NCBI GenBank assembly: GCA_963971535.1
Contig: OZ020591.1
Coordinates: 13,609,577 to 13,673,576 of the forward strand
From: Notolepis coatsorum
Taxonomy: Eukaryota; Chordata; Actinopteri; Aulopiformes; Paralepididae
Direction: 5' to 3'
Length of the DNA: 64,000 bases
Below are positions 1 to 11,360 of the stretch, one piece after another. Each line of letters opens with the position of its first letter. Position 1 is the stretch's first letter. The notes below the pieces were generated by a model. It was not told where the DNA came from and did no database searches. It saw only the letters and a list, made by a program, of their open reading frames with translations. The translations under genes and the position numbers were made by a program.

Positions 1-292
1 TACTAAAGCAGGTCCAAAAGGCTTTAGATAATGTTGTTGCATGGGGAGATAAGTGCATGGTTTTAAGATCTCAGGGGCAAAGTCCAAGTGTAGGATTTTT
101 GGCTTTAAACGAAAGTTGCAGACCCTTGGGCTGGACATGTATGGGTCTCCTTTGGAGAAGGTGAATGTTTTTAAATGTCTTGGTGTCTGGTTTGACGAGC
201 GACTGACTTGGGCCGTTCATATAGCAAAGACATTGGGAAAAGGTGAGAAAGTGATAAATGTCATGAGAAGTTTGTCTGGTAGGGGGGGCAGA
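1..292 (+). pseudogene. LINE reverse transcriptase fragment
   Basis: This is a short piece of a non-LTR retrotransposon ORF2, from just after the RT catalytic core. The translation shows a WGDKW-like run at the start, then a block around FKCLGVWFDERLTW that matches the 'YLG-D' thumb region of I/jockey-group LINEs, ending near VMRSLSG. The start lies outside the window and homology stops near 292, where a G-rich junction leads into a different LINE. The clade is not resolved from so little sequence. Confidence 0.6.
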
Positions 293-352
293 CAGGGGGA
301 CTATGATATTGATATACCAGGAAAAAACCCTCAGCTCTGAACTCTGCAGAAT

Positions 353-2245
353 CTGAACCTGGCTCACTGATAACAAACTTGGGTAAAACAGAATCCATTC
401 TCTTTGGATCAAATAGCAAACTCAGCAAGGCCAACAGCTTCTCTGTTACAGTCAGTGGGTGACAATATTGTCACAAGGAAAGATGAAATTACCTACCTGG
501 GTTCCATCCTAGAGGCAAATCTTTCCTGTAACAAAATGCAACCAATGTAATAAAAAAAGTCAAGCAACGAACAAGATTCTTGTACCGGATCTCCTCTCTG
601 GTAAACAAGAATACCCTGAATACTAACAGGAGCACTCATTCAAGGGTACTACGAGTCTACGACTATGCTTGCACCTCATGGTACCTGTAGGCGCCGTAAT
701 GGAGGTCTCTTTATTATCATTCAGTATTCTATTTGTGTTGTATTATTAGTTGTACTGTCACTTTAGGTGGTGGGCGTGCTCACGGGGGTGTGGCGCTAAT
801 GGGAGTGTTTTTATGGAATTTCATTCACCTTTTCACGTCTGACAGTTCTCTGTGGTTGACAGTTCGCTGAGGTTGACAGTTCACAGAGAGAGGGGGTGAG
901 AGTTAGGAGAGCATATTTTCTTTTGACCGCAATAACGCAAAGCGCAATATTGAAAGCATGCAAGAGCGCAATATTGAAGAACGCAACCACACGCAAGATA
1001 GTTCTAAGAACGTGAGCGTGTTTGTCCATTGGGGACCGGTTGTGCCACACGCAATATTGAAAGCACACAAGCACGCAAGAACGCATCAGTATCAGTATAT
1101 TAGTGTATGTTAAATAAGGGTATTTTGTTTGTCTCATGAAGCGAAAGAATAAAAGCCTCAAAAGTATTTCCTGGACGTGGAACGGAGTAATTTCACGTGC
1201 GTGTGGGAGCACGGAGGTGTATGTCATTTTGTCACCAGTGGTGGTGGGTGTGTCTGTCTGGAGGTGTGGGAAGAAGGGTAATTAATATCACCTGTGCCTG
1301 GGAACCATTCAGTGTTTGTTTTGTTACAGAGAGAGGGTGAGGCAGGGTGCCTATATTTCTGTTAACCGCATTACGTTACCCAGTTACCATCTAAATCCAT
1401 ATAACATCTGCAAGAGCATGTAACCGAAGGCTGAAATAAACACCCTTGAATTGCAGCTACGGACTCAGGATCATTTATTGGACTCGCGTGTCGGACAGAT
1501 CTCCCTGCCCAAGCCCTCTCAGCGGCTTTTTACTTGTCACTTTAAAATAGTCGCGTTACAGTGCACGTCAATTGTTTGAACTCCACTCAGCCCCTCGGCA
1601 CTACCTGTCTATGACAGTCTACTGCCGCAACAGTACCAAAGCACCTCAAAGGCCCTAAAACCAAGACTACAAACATCACAAAACAAACTGGTCAGACTAC
1701 TGCTTGGCCTTACTCCTAAAACCAACCTTACCCCTGCCCATTTTGACAACCTAGGATGGCTTAGAGTAGACGACAGTACAGCAACTTGCAATGGGCCTGG
1801 TCTAAAAGATACACTACACCACTAAGATACCCATGTACATGTCGAAATACTTCCCAAAGGTCAGTGAATTCCACAACCACAACACCAGAGGGAGTTCCAC
1901 AAATCATGTTTAACCCAGATTCGGCTCAAACAAGGGACTAAACACATTTAGCAATTATGCCACAATAATGTGGAACGCCATACCCACAGCCGTAAAATAA
2001 TGTGAATCCCTACGCTCCTTCAAAACCGCTCTCAAAGAGCACCTACTGCAATTAAAAACTGGCCATTGTAAATGTCCAAACCCCACCCACCCCCCTCCAA
2101 TGTACAGTTTCTTCCCATTCGAATGTATATACTTTTTTATGATCTCTTTTTCTTAAACAGTACTGTATATTTGTATGTCTTGTATGTCATAAATGTCTTG
2201 ATGGATTGAAAATGGAGGATCCTGATGTAAATAAGATGAAAGTAT
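353..2245 (+). mobile_element. Decayed LINE copy (family A), split by a solo LTR
   Basis: This is a 3' portion of a LINE ORF2 present in at least six partial copies in the window (7.4-8.2, 11.4, 34.4-35.0, 36.9-37.6 and 37.6-38.7 kb, plus a tail at 32.4 kb). The shared protein signatures are ESILFGSN, YLGSILEANLS and, downstream, the C-terminal block around FRNYAT-MWNA. The reading frame is broken by stops and indels. A 947-bp LTR sits between 685 and 1633; removing it and one 5-bp duplication rejoins the LINE exactly as in the copy at 34.46 kb. The usual 3' tail of the family is absent, homology ending near 2245. Confidence 0.75.
686..1632 (+). mobile_element. Solo LTR, 947 bp, TSD GTACC
   Basis: The segment begins TGTAGG and ends GCAACA, with the 5-bp duplication GTACC on each side (681-685 and 1633-1637) inside LINE sequence. 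That is the signature of an LTR left by recombination of an LTR retrotransposon or endogenous retrovirus. A polyadenylation signal AATAAA lies at 1435-1440, which sets the plus orientation. The unit CGCAATATTGAA recurs three times between about 945 and 1060. There is no internal coding region. The parent family is not recognised. Confidence 0.8.
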
Positions 2246-2301
2246 TGTAGCGTTCTGTCATACCCTTATTGTTAGGAAGAATGAGGAGAGGTTTATGTTC
2301 C
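2246..2301. other. Flank of the Mag-like element, no gene
   Basis: This short spacer lies between the LINE remnant and the Gypsy element. It ends with GTTCC, the target duplication of that element. No feature is seen in it. Confidence 0.5.
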
Positions 2302-2489
2302 TGTTGTGTATTGACATTCTAAGTTTGCCCCTTATTAGATAACGTCACGCCCCCTGCTAATAAGTACTGCCGTGATTGTAATCACCTGTGTTGAGTTTTC
2401 CACTAAAGAGCTGTCAACTGGAATTTACCCGTGTCTCGTGTCTCCTCATTATTATATGTTATACTAAATAACCAGATGAGTATACAACA
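2302..2489 (+). repeat. 5' LTR of the Mag-like element
   Basis: The 188-bp repeat starts TGTTGTG and ends ACAACA, matching 6979-7166 base for base. It carries the promoter and, in the 3' copy, the polyadenylation signals of the element; I could not fix the U3/R/U5 limits by eye. Confidence 0.95.
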
Positions 2490-2493
2490 AAAC

Positions 2494-2506
2494 TGGCGAC
2501 GAGGAT
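2494..2506 (+). promoter_or_regulatory. Primer-binding site, tRNA-Ser type
   Basis: TGGCGACGAGGAT begins four bases after the LTR. It is complementary, apart from one base, to the 3' end of a tRNA-Ser(GCU)-like tRNA including CCA. Mag-clade elements are known to use tRNA-Ser, which agrees with the classification. Confidence 0.75.
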
Positions 2507-2781
2507 AATACGGATCTCACGTTGTGTTTGTTATTGTCGGCAATAGTCCGCATCTGACGTGTTTGTTTGTTTTCGCGAGTGTGCAGCGCGACGTCGGGGC
2601 TGCGGTAACTTGGCAACGGTGCATACTGCTGTGTTGACACTGTTGCGGGCGGCGTATGGAGACGGAGAAAAGGTGAAATCTCCGCGATGGGAAGGAGACT
2701 GAGTAAATGAGGAGGGGCAGATGGTGCCAGATCCAAAGACAGTAACTCAAACGAAACAAGGACAGGACTAATTGCAGGAAG

Positions 2782-5700
2782 ATGGCTGCACTGTTTGGAC
2801 ATATTGGACCATTCGAGGAGACGGAACAATGGAGTTCTTACACCGAAAGGTTTGAGTATTTTGCACTTGCTAATAAGATTGAAGAGGATATCATAGTACC
2901 TACATTCTTAAGTGTTATGGGAGCAAAAACGTATAACCTACTGCGCAGTCTGGTGCAGCCAGAGAAGCCAGGGGACAAGTCCTATGAAGACATAGTGGGA
3001 ATATTAAAAGATCACTACTCTCCTAAGCCACTGGTCATTGCAGAGCGTTTCAGGTTCCATAAAAGGAACCAAGAAGAGGGTGAATCTGTTTCACAGTTTG
3101 TAGCTGTACTTAAACGCCTGTCTGAATATTGTGAATTTGGTATTTCACTCAATGACACCATACGTGACAGACTGGTGTGTGGTCTACGCAGTGAGTCTAT
3201 TCAGAAACGACTACTGAGTGAAGCTAACCTGAGACTGGAAAAGGCCATAGAGATAAGTACGTCAATGGAAATGGCTGCCCGAGAAGCACAGCAGCTAAGT
3301 CTATCAGCCCAAGTGCACAAGTTGTCTTTTGAGGACAAGAAGACAACAGCTGGCAAGCCATGCTACCGCTGTGGGAGAATGGGGCATCAGCCATCAGAGT
3401 GTTGGTGTAAAGACGTAGACTGCAGAAACTGTGGTTTAAAAGGCCATATCGAACGTGCTTGTGGTAATAGGAAGACCCAGACATACAAACAGCACACTGA
3501 GATGAAGAAAGGTGGTTTCTACAGAAACAAGAAGAAACGTGTGAATAAGATGGAGCACGAACAGGACGAGCAGAGTGACTGTGAGTCTGATGATGATGAT
3601 GATGATACTGTACATGTGTTATCTGTGCTGGACAGTGATGATGGATACTGGGTCACACCACTGTTGGACAATAAAGCAGTGCGGATGCAAGTGGACACCG
3701 GCACACGTGTGTCCATGGTATCGGAGGCTGTTTTCAGAGAGAAGCTGCAGCACCTGACTCTTCGAGTGAGCAAATTGAAGTTAAGGACCTACACTGGAGA
3801 GGCTGTTCCAGTGTTAGGAGTTGTGAATGTGACAGTGGAACACAACAAGCGGAAGAAGACTCTTCCACTGTACATCATTCGTGGAAACCGTCCAGCTCTG
3901 CTAGGACGGCGATGGCTTGAGAAACTCAGACTGAACTGGCAAGAAGTGTTCGTGGTTAAGGATGGAGACACAGGCCCCCTACAGGAGATTTTGAAGAAGC
4001 ACTCCAAAGTTTTTGGTGGAGACCTTGGTAGCATGAAGGACATTACTGTTAAGCTGACAGTCAAACCAGGAAGCACACCGAGGTGTTTAAAGGCTAGACC
4101 TGTTCCGTATGCCATCAAACCCAGGGTAGATGCAGAACTAGACAGATTGGTGGAGAGTGGGGTATTGGCGCCAGTGAGCACCAGTGAATGGGCCACGCCG
4201 ATTGTTCCAGTCATGAAGAAGGATGGGGGTCTAAGACTCTGTGGTGATTTTAAAGTCACTGTGAACCCTGTCTTGATTGCAGAACAGTATCCACTACCCC
4301 TCATTGATGAACTCTTTTCTGGTTTAGCTGGGGGACAGAAGTTTAGTAAGATAGACTTGTGTCAGGCATATCTCCAGATGCATGTAGATCCAGAGTCACA
4401 GGAACTGTTGACCATAGTGACACACAAGGGGCTATTCAGGTACCAGAGGCTTCCTTTTGGGATTACTTCTGCTCCAGCACTTTTCCAAAGAGCAATGGAC
4501 CAGATCCTAAGTGGGCTACGAGGGGTCCAGTGTTACCTGGATGACCTGCTTATCACAGGACCGGATGAGCAGTCGCACTTAAGGAACCTGGGGGCCACAC
4601 TGCAAAGACTGGAGGAATATGGTCTTAGAGTCCGGGAAGACAAATGCGAGTTTTTCCAACCTTCTGTCGAGTACCTGGGGCACGTGATTGACAGCACTGG
4701 ACTCCACAAAGCACCGTCAAAGGTGAAGGCTATTGTGGAGGCTCCATCTCCGACGAATGTGAGTCAGTTGAGATCATTCCTTGGCCTGCTGACATACTAT
4801 GCGAAGTTTGTGCCTGACCTTGCCAATAGGCTGAAACCGCTCCATGAGCTGCTACACAAAGCCCAAACATGGAATTGGACAGACAAATGTGAGGCAGCTT
4901 TCAAAGGAGCAAAGACAGCCCTCTCTCAGTCTGAAGCCCTCACCCACTTTGACCCCGCCTTGTCACTTCAGCTGGCGTGTGACGCCTCACCTTATGGTGT
5001 GGGTGCAGTAGTATCGCACATCATGCCATCAGGGGAAGAGAGACCTATCGCCTTTGCATCACGGACGCTGAGCAAAGCGGAAAGCAATTATGCGCAGATT
5101 GAGCGTGAAGCACTGTCTATAGTGTTTGGAATAAAGAAATTTCATCAATATCTCTACGGCAGGAAATTCACGCTACTGACAGACCATCGACCTCTCACCT
5201 CTATCTTCGGTCCTCATACAGGCATTCCATCGCTTGCGGCCAGTCGTATGCAGCGATGGGCTTTGTTGCTGTCTGCCCACCGGTATGACATTAGGTATAG
5301 GAAGTCGGATCAGCACGGGAATGCTGACGGGCTCTCGAGGCTCCCGTTGCCTGTCACACATAATCGGACACCACAAGCGGAGATCTTCTACTTCAAGGAA
5401 GTGACCGCTGCTCCAGTGACCTCAACTCATGTGAAGAAACACACACACACGGACCCGGTCATGTCTGAGGTTATGGACATCGTCACTCGTGGACGGGGAG
5501 GGGAGATGACACCAAGCTTGAAGCCTTACCTGGTGAGACGAAACGAGTTGTCGGTCCAGTCTGGATGCCTATTGTGGGGCTATCGTGTCATTATTCCCCC
5601 ACCACTGAGAGGGAAAGTGCTTGACGAGCTCCACTCTGGACACTGTGGGGTCGTGCGTATGAAGGAAATTGCACGCAGCTATTTCTGGTGGCCAGGCCTG

Positions 5701-6786
5701 GATGCAGCTATAGAGGAGAAAGCAAAGTCATGTTCTGCCTGCCAGAGAGTGAGAAACCTCCCACAGCTGGCTCCATTACATCCGTGGGACTGGCCTGAAG
5801 AACCATGGCAAAGAGTCCACATAGACTTTGCTGGACCATTGGAGAACCACATGTTCTTAATCGTAGTCGACGCTCATAGCAAATGGCCTGAGGTTGTCGT
5901 CATGACGGGCACCTCCTCTATGAGGACCATCGAAGAGCTAAGGTCTATCTTCAGCCGCTTTGGTCTACCACAACAGCTGGTTAGTGATAATGGCCCACAA
6001 CTAGTGTCTGAAGAGTTCAAGACATTCATGGAGGAGAATGGTATTCAGCACATCAAGTCTGCACCCTATCACCCTGCTACCAATGGGCTCGCTGAAAGGT
6101 TCGTACAGACCATGAAGCAAGCTCTTAAGTCCTCTCAAGGTACACAGTCCATCAACAGGCGCCTCAGTGCTTTCCTGCTGTCATACCGAAACACACCTCA
6201 TGCTACGACAAAGGTCTCGCCTGCCTCGGCTATGCTCAAGAGACAACTCCGCACTCGACTTGACCTCCTGAGACCCCAAAAGACGAGGGAGATTGTGCAT
6301 ATGCAACAGAGAGCTCAAGTGGAGAGGCGAGCGAAAGCAAAGTTTCGGAGCTTCACAGCTGGAGACCGGGTTCTCGCCCGGAACTATACAAAAGGGGTCA
6401 AATGGATGCCTGCAACAGTTGTTGCAAAAACGGGTCCTGTGTCATATACAGTAGAAACCAGGGATAATCTCATCTGGAGAAGACACATCGATCAACTGCT
6501 CCACACGGCTGGTTTCCATGATGACTCACCTCAGCCGCCATCCTTTGTTCCAGAGCAGGAGACCTACCAGGAGCAGCATTCATCACCAGAAGAGCCCCAG
6601 ACGCAACCTGCAAGAGTGGCCCCTGTCCCAGGCACACCTAGGCCTATCCCAGCCATCACTTCTCCCAGACCCGGACTCCTACAGTCCTCCCCAAAAGACA
6701 ATGAAACTGACTTGCCTACAGGTCGTTACCCCAGTAGAGTCAGACGCCCTCCTGATAGACTAACCCTTACAATTGGGGCAGAATAA
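2782..6786 (+). CDS. gag-pol: Gag-Pol polyprotein, Mag-like Gypsy element
   Basis: This 1,334-residue polyprotein should make the particle and enzymes for reverse transcription and integration. Gag fills about residues 1-190, followed by two CCHC knuckles (first at 194-207, second at about 214-227). The protease has DTG at 305-307. The RT active site YLDD is at 585-588. RNase H has an aspartate near 734 in CDASPYG. Integrase shows HHCC (His 951 and 954, Cys 984 and 987) and the D, D, E triad at 1015, 1069 and 1105, the last two separated by the usual 35 residues. There is no chromodomain. An acidic Asp run follows the knuckles. The ATG at 2782 is the first in frame after the leader. All catalytic residues look intact, and gag and pol share one frame. 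Confidence 0.93.
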   Translation: MAALFGHIGPFEETEQWSSYTERFEYFALANKIEEDIIVPTFLSVMGAKTYNLLRSLVQPEKPGDKSYEDIVGILKDHYSPKPLVIAERFRFHKRNQEEGESVSQFVAVLKRLSEYCEFGISLNDTIRDRLVCGLRSESIQKRLLSEANLRLEKAIEISTSMEMAAREAQQLSLSAQVHKLSFEDKKTTAGKPCYRCGRMGHQPSECWCKDVDCRNCGLKGHIERACGNRKTQTYKQHTEMKKGGFYRNKKKRVNKMEHEQDEQSDCESDDDDDDTVHVLSVLDSDDGYWVTPLLDNKAVRMQVDTGTRVSMVSEAVFREKLQHLTLRVSKLKLRTYTGEAVPVLGVVNVTVEHNKRKKTLPLYIIRGNRPALLGRRWLEKLRLNWQEVFVVKDGDTGPLQEILKKHSKVFGGDLGSMKDITVKLTVKPGSTPRCLKARPVPYAIKPRVDAELDRLVESGVLAPVSTSEWATPIVPVMKKDGGLRLCGDFKVTVNPVLIAEQYPLPLIDELFSGLAGGQKFSKIDLCQAYLQMHVDPESQELLTIVTHKGLFRYQRLPFGITSAPALFQRAMDQILSGLRGVQCYLDDLLITGPDEQSHLRNLGATLQRLEEYGLRVREDKCEFFQPSVEYLGHVIDSTGLHKAPSKVKAIVEAPSPTNVSQLRSFLGLLTYYAKFVPDLANRLKPLHELLHKAQTWNWTDKCEAAFKGAKTALSQSEALTHFDPALSLQLACDASPYGVGAVVSHIMPSGEERPIAFASRTLSKAESNYAQIEREALSIVFGIKKFHQYLYGRKFTLLTDHRPLTSIFGPHTGIPSLAASRMQRWALLLSAHRYDIRYRKSDQHGNADGLSRLPLPVTHNRTPQAEIFYFKEVTAAPVTSTHVKKHTHTDPVMSEVMDIVTRGRGGEMTPSLKPYLVRRNELSVQSGCLLWGYRVIIPPPLRGKVLDELHSGHCGVVRMKEIARSYFWWPGLDAAIEEKAKSCSACQRVRNLPQLAPLHPWDWPEEPWQRVHIDFAGPLENHMFLIVVDAHSKWPEVVVMTGTSSMRTIEELRSIFSRFGLPQQLVSDNGPQLVSEEFKTFMEENGIQHIKSAPYHPATNGLAERFVQTMKQALKSSQGTQSINRRLSAFLLSYRNTPHATTKVSPASAMLKRQLRTRLDLLRPQKTREIVHMQQRAQVERRAKAKFRSFTAGDRVLARNYTKGVKWMPATVVAKTGPVSYTVETRDNLIWRRHIDQLLHTAGFHDDSPQPPSFVPEQETYQEQHSSPEEPQTQPARVAPVPGTPRPIPAITSPRPGLLQSSPKDNETDLPTGRYPSRVRRPPDRLTLTIGAE

Positions 6787-6962
6787 TCCCCAGGGTTCAG
6801 TCTGGGAATTGAGGTAGTCTACCCTCTTTCCCTAGTTCAGGCAAAGGTTACTAGTCAATGAAAGTTTAAGTTAATTATAGAATGAAGGATACCAAACCAC
6901 AGTGACACTTAGTGTTTTTTTGTTAATGTTTAAGTACTTACTTTTTAGGGGAACCTTCAAAG

Positions 6963-6976
6963 TTAAGGGGGAGGGA
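6963..6976 (+). promoter_or_regulatory. Polypurine tract
   Basis: The purine-rich run AAGGGGGAGGGA lies immediately before the 3' LTR, where plus-strand DNA synthesis is primed in LTR retrotransposons. Confidence 0.8.
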
Positions 6977-6978
6977 TA

Positions 6979-7166
6979 TGTTGTGTATTGACATTCTAAG
7001 TTTGCCCCTTATTAGATAACGTCACGCCCCCTGCTAATAAGTACTGCCGTGATTGTAATCACCTGTGTTGAGTTTTCCACTAAAGAGCTGTCAACTGGAA
7101 TTTACCCGTGTCTCGTGTCTCCTCATTATTATATGTTATACTAAATAACCAGATGAGTATACAACA
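6979..7166 (+). repeat. 3' LTR of the Mag-like element
   Basis: This is the 188-bp partner of the 5' LTR, with no difference seen by eye, followed by the target duplication GTTCC. Confidence 0.95.
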
Positions 7167-7373
7167 GTTCCTTTTGGGGTTGTTTAATTCCAGGGAATAT
7201 GATTACATACAGGTCAATACCTCACTCGTCAGGTACACGCAGCTACCTGCCTCCACGTATATTCCACAACAACAACGTAACTTCCGGTGCCACTTCCTAT
7301 CTCTCCCGGGGGGAAACACACCCCCAGGTAACAGTGACACACAAAACCCCAGAACATTACATTGTTAATTAAT
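7167..7373. other. Intergenic spacer, no gene
   Basis: This is the continuation of the target DNA of the Mag-like element, up to the tail of the next LINE. I see no coding or repeat feature beyond the 5-bp duplication. Confidence 0.5.
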
Positions 7374-8154
7374 TGAAAACTTTATTAACAGATTGCAGAA
7401 TGGGTACAGTACAGTACAGCTCAATACATACAATTGTTAAGGGGTTGCAGACCAGAGAAAGACTTTCGTCTTGTTTACATCAGGGTCCGCCATTTTCAAT
7501 TCATCATAACATATATGACACACACAACATACAGATAGACAGTACTGCTACATCTATACATTTATGACATACCAGATTTGCAAATACAGTACTGTTTGTG
7601 GTACAAAAAGAGTCCAGAAAAGAGAGTATATACATTTGACGTAGAAACTGTACATTGGAGGAAGTTGGGTAGGTGGGGTAAGGTTGGGTGGGTGGGGGGG
7701 GAACTGTACATTGGAGGTGGTTGGGTGGGTGGGGGTGGGGGGGTGGGGGTTGGGTAGGGGGTGGGTGGGGTTTCGAATTGCCGTCTCCCGTAGGTGTTCT
7801 TTGAGAGTGTTTTTGAAAGTGGGTAGTGATTCACATTCCTTTACAGCTTTGGGTAGGGCATTCCACATTGATGTGGCATAATTGCGAAACGTGTTTAGTC
7901 CCTTGTTTGAGCCGTATTGTTTTTTTTTGTTGTTTGTCGTGGTATTCACTGACCTTTGGGAAGTATTTTGACATGTACATGGGTACCTTGGTCGTGTAGT
8001 GTATCTTGTAGACCAGGCCCATTGCAAGTTGCTGTTTGCGGACGACTCAGCCCTGCTGGTCTCTGACAAGAACAAGTTACAGGTTGAAAAAACACTCAGC
8101 TCGGAACTAGGCAAAATCTGCATATGGCTCGCCGACAACAAACTATCATTACAC
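7374..8154 (-). mobile_element. Family A LINE with inverted 5' part
   Basis: On the minus strand the LINE 3' tail (7374-7460) and C-terminal ORF2 region (to about 8028) are in one orientation. From about 8030 the sequence switches to plus-strand ORF2 from the RT active site (FADD, then SDKNKLQ). Such a 5' inversion is the product expected of twin priming during LINE insertion. The inverted part is cut at 8162 by a SINE and resumes at 11361. The frame is disrupted. Confidence 0.7.
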
Positions 8155-8561
8155 ATGGGCAATGACAAGTGGGGCGGCTTTGGCTCAGGGGTAGAGCGGG
8201 TCGTCCAATGATCGAAGGGTTGGTGGTTTGAATCCCGCTCAAACCCATGTCCATCAGTGGCGTCGTTAGCCCTGGGCTTCCGGGGCTTTAGCCCCGGATG
8301 TTTTTCTCCTAGCCCCGGATCGAAAAAAAAAAAAAAAAAAAATTGTTTAATTTTTTTTTTTTTTTTTACTTTTTTCTTTTTTAGATGTCAGCATCCCCAT
8401 TGTCTTTGCTGAATGTTTGTTAGTGTTTGGTATTTTTTGTTGGTTTTTAGTACTTTTAAAAATTTTTAGTAAGTAGTTTTCATTTGATCCTATAATATTT
8501 TCATTCACCGATTTGTGGACTTTTTTTTTAGTGTCCTGAAAGGCGCCTTATAAATCAAATG

Positions 8562-8670
<109 letters not shown>

Positions 8671-8671
8671 A

Positions 8672-9225
8672 TCCAGGAGGGAAAAGACACTTTGGATAGT
8701 AGGGACTGCATCTCTGCCTGTCCTGACCAGGAAACACTTTGCAACTGTGATCTCCTCTGGCAATAGTTGGATATTGTAATGTGTGGCGAGGGGTTGCAGC
8801 AATTCCACTGAGAGAAACTGGTCTGAGGCTGGATAACATGCCTGTATGCCTCTCATAAGTTGTTATCCAACTCATGAGAACCTGCTCTCAAGCTCTTGCA
8901 GCATTCTGTCGACGACTGGATAGAACAGTCTCTGTCTCAGCTGATCTCCTGAGCTGAGGTCTGAGCTTGTGCCACAAGATGACTCAACTACATACTTGTC
9001 CATCCTTTTCTGCTTCCTCCTTTGGCTGGTAGTATGTTCCTCAATCCAAAGGCCATTACATATGGCCTTTGTCCTGTCATACATGTCCACTGCCATCTCT
9101 GAGGTGCGATAACCTTTGAGTGTGTCCTGCACTGTGCTTTTAAATAGTACAGATATTGAAGATGTGCACTTTAACGCAGCAGCACCTGGAGCCATCCATA
9201 CCCATGTCCAGTGTCCTATAATAAG
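8672..9225 (-). pseudogene. hAT transposase fragment, ZMYM1-like
   Basis: Minus-strand translation gives a stretch resembling the C-terminal half of hAT transposases often annotated as 'zinc finger MYM-type protein 1-like' in fish: a block with YRTSEMAVDMYDR, then RLFYPVVDRMLQELESRFS, then, after frame changes, IQACYPAS and LVRTG. At least two frameshifts occur near 8850-8885, and the N-terminal part and final dimerisation region are missing. It is the relic of the element's own transposase and cannot be functional. Confidence 0.65.
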
Positions 9226-9350
9226 CTTTAATCGAACCTCGGATAGTCCGGTTGGTTTGGGGTGGTGTGAAAGCTCATTCACTCTTGCAAGTGAACCCTG
9301 CTGCGGTTCATTTGAGATGTGAATGCAAAGCGGACCAAAGGCAGGAAAAG
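9225..9350 (-). repeat. Dispersed repeat shared with 42135-42270
   Basis: The block containing GGATAGTCCGGTTGGTTT and GTGTGAAAGCTCATTC reappears as its reverse complement near 42140-42270. It is a dispersed element, probably a MITE; its ends were not resolved. Confidence 0.6.
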
Positions 9351-9417
9351 ACCCAAAAATCTAATCTTTTTTTTATGAGAAGACTGAAACATAATGTATA
9401 TAATGAAACACACAATA

Positions 9418-10600
9418 CAGTTTTTTTTCGATTGCCTAAGCATGATTTTGAAAACGGGGCCTGGTGTTTCAAAACACACAATTAGCACAACCACACACAC
9501 AATTATCAGAACACCTCAGATCCTTTGCTAAATTAAACACTTGTCAAAACCATACACTAATTTTTTTACCATATGAAACACACGTTTCATATGACTTAAT
9601 TCTGTTTGAACCAGTTACACACACTGCTGTGCTTAACCTAAAACACATTTAGCAATTCTACTTCTCAGTGATTATTAGAGTACTGTAAGTGAAGTACGCA
9701 GAGAATGTGCAAATATACAATAAATTCACCAAACACTACACAAGACCAATGCTGTAGACTGATGAAAATATAATTTATTTATCTACATATACCCAAATCA
9801 ATGATGCAGAATGATGAAAAAAATAACATTTTCTCTCCATATACCCAAATCAATGATGCAGACTGATGAAAATATAAATGTTCTCTCCATATAACCAAAT
9901 CAGTCAACATTTCAACATGGAGAATCACAACAATACATGTCCCAGTTTTCATGCTACTATGTGTATAACACTGTAAGCTCAGCAAATATCAGACAAACCT
10001 AAAATACTGTATCCAGTACAGGTTAAAATTACAGTAACACATTTCTTTTTTGAAAGAATTTAAACAGAAAATACTAGACATTATCTCTTTGCCTAGCTGG
10101 ATCTGGCAAGATTTTTTTTTGTGATTCTCCATGTTGACATGTTGACTGATTTGGGAAAATGGGAGAAAATGTATATTTTCATCAGTCTGCATCATTGGTT
10201 GTTTTGTGTAGTGTTTGGTGAATGTATTGTATATTTTCACATTCTCTGTGTACAGTACTTCACTCTCCTTCCATTTTGGTTGAAGACAGGTGAACTCACC
10301 TGCTGCATTTTTATAGTGCTTAAACCTGATTGTGTATCTACAATTAAGCAATGGTGTGTTTGTGCATCTGATGGCTGTGTTTAACCAATTGGCTCATATG
10401 TGTGGTAATTTGACATTCTGTGTCTAATGTAATGCAAGTGTGTTTAGTGTTTTGCAAATCACTGTGTGTATTGTTTTGCAAAAAGTGAGGCTGACATTGT
10501 AGGGGTGCAAATCTGGGCCTATATTTTGCTCCTTGAGTGTAAGGTTTTGATAATTGTGTAATACTTTTGATTTGAGTGTTTATGCAATTGAAAAAAACTG
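9418..10600. mobile_element. Mariner-like non-autonomous element
   Basis: The ends CAGTTTTTTTTCGATTGC and GCAATTGAAAAAAACTG are inverted repeats flanked by TA (9416-9417 and 10601-10602), as expected for Tc1/mariner insertion. Much of the interior is also inverted: 9680-9930 matches the complement of about 10125-10270, so it is a foldback. No transposase is seen. Confidence 0.65.
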
Positions 10601-10602
10601 TA

Positions 10603-11000
10603 AAGACTAGAGATGAACTGTTTATTTATTTTGTACATAGGCTGTGCATATGTTTGTTTGTTTGTTTGTTTATTTGCTTATGTGTATGATTCTTAACTGT
10701 GTTTTTATTTTGTTATTGGTGTATATGTGTATGTATGTACAGTATATGTATATATATTATATATATATATATGTATATATATGTGTATATATGTATATTT
10801 GTACTCCTGTTGGGGCTTCTTGGACCAGATCAATGTTTTATCTGGCTAAATAAATAAATAAATAAGAAACTGATGATTTGGTCCTGTTAACTTTGAATTT
10901 TCTATGGGGACTGCCCAGATCCCTCTCATGGACCTGGACCTCACTTTGAGAACATCTAATGATTCTAGTTATTCAGTATTCATCTCTAATTACTCTAAAA
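10603..11000. other. AT-rich interior of the hAT element, no gene
   Basis: This stretch holds TTTG and AT/GT simple repeats (about 10650-10800), then TAAA repeats near 10850, and no gene. Confidence 0.6.
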
Positions 11001-11360
11001 TTGCGTATTTCTGTGTTTAAAAAAAAATTAAAAAAAAGGGGGGGGGGGGCTGACCCCCCCTCCACCCCCCCGGGCTGAAGCCCCCAATGTTTTCTAACCC
11101 TAAAAACGCCCCTGATGTCCATCCCATCGCCGTTGTGTCCTTGGGCAAGACACTTAACCTACTTGCCTCGTATGAATGTGTATGCATGTGAATGAATGTT
11201 GGTGGTGGTCGGAGGGGCCGTAGGCGATGATTATTCGCCTGGCTGCAATTGTAGCTTACCACCACCGGTATGACTGTGTATGAATGAATAATGGACTCTG
11301 TGAAGCGCGCTGGGTGTCATGAAGAGCGCTATATAAATCCAAGCCATTATTATTATTATT

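Larger units (their letters stand above)
2302..7166 (+). mobile_element. Intact Mag-like Ty3/Gypsy retrotransposon
   Basis: This is a complete 4,865-bp LTR retrotransposon. It has two 188-bp LTRs that I read as identical, a 5-bp duplication GTTCC at 2297-2301 and 7167-7171, a primer-binding site, a polypurine tract and one uninterrupted gag-pol frame. The domain order protease-RT-RNase H-integrase places it in Ty3/Gypsy. The absence of a chromodomain, the tRNA-Ser type primer site and the RT sequence favour the Mag clade. Identical LTRs and an open frame point to very recent insertion and possibly a still mobile copy. Confidence 0.93.

Noticed and set aside
8172..8245. Sequences with pol III A and B boxes as tRNA genes (also 35.8, 41.7, 49.75 and 60.8 kb)
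   Set aside because: Each is the head of a SINE with a body, tail and in most cases target duplications; none folds as an obvious complete tRNA.
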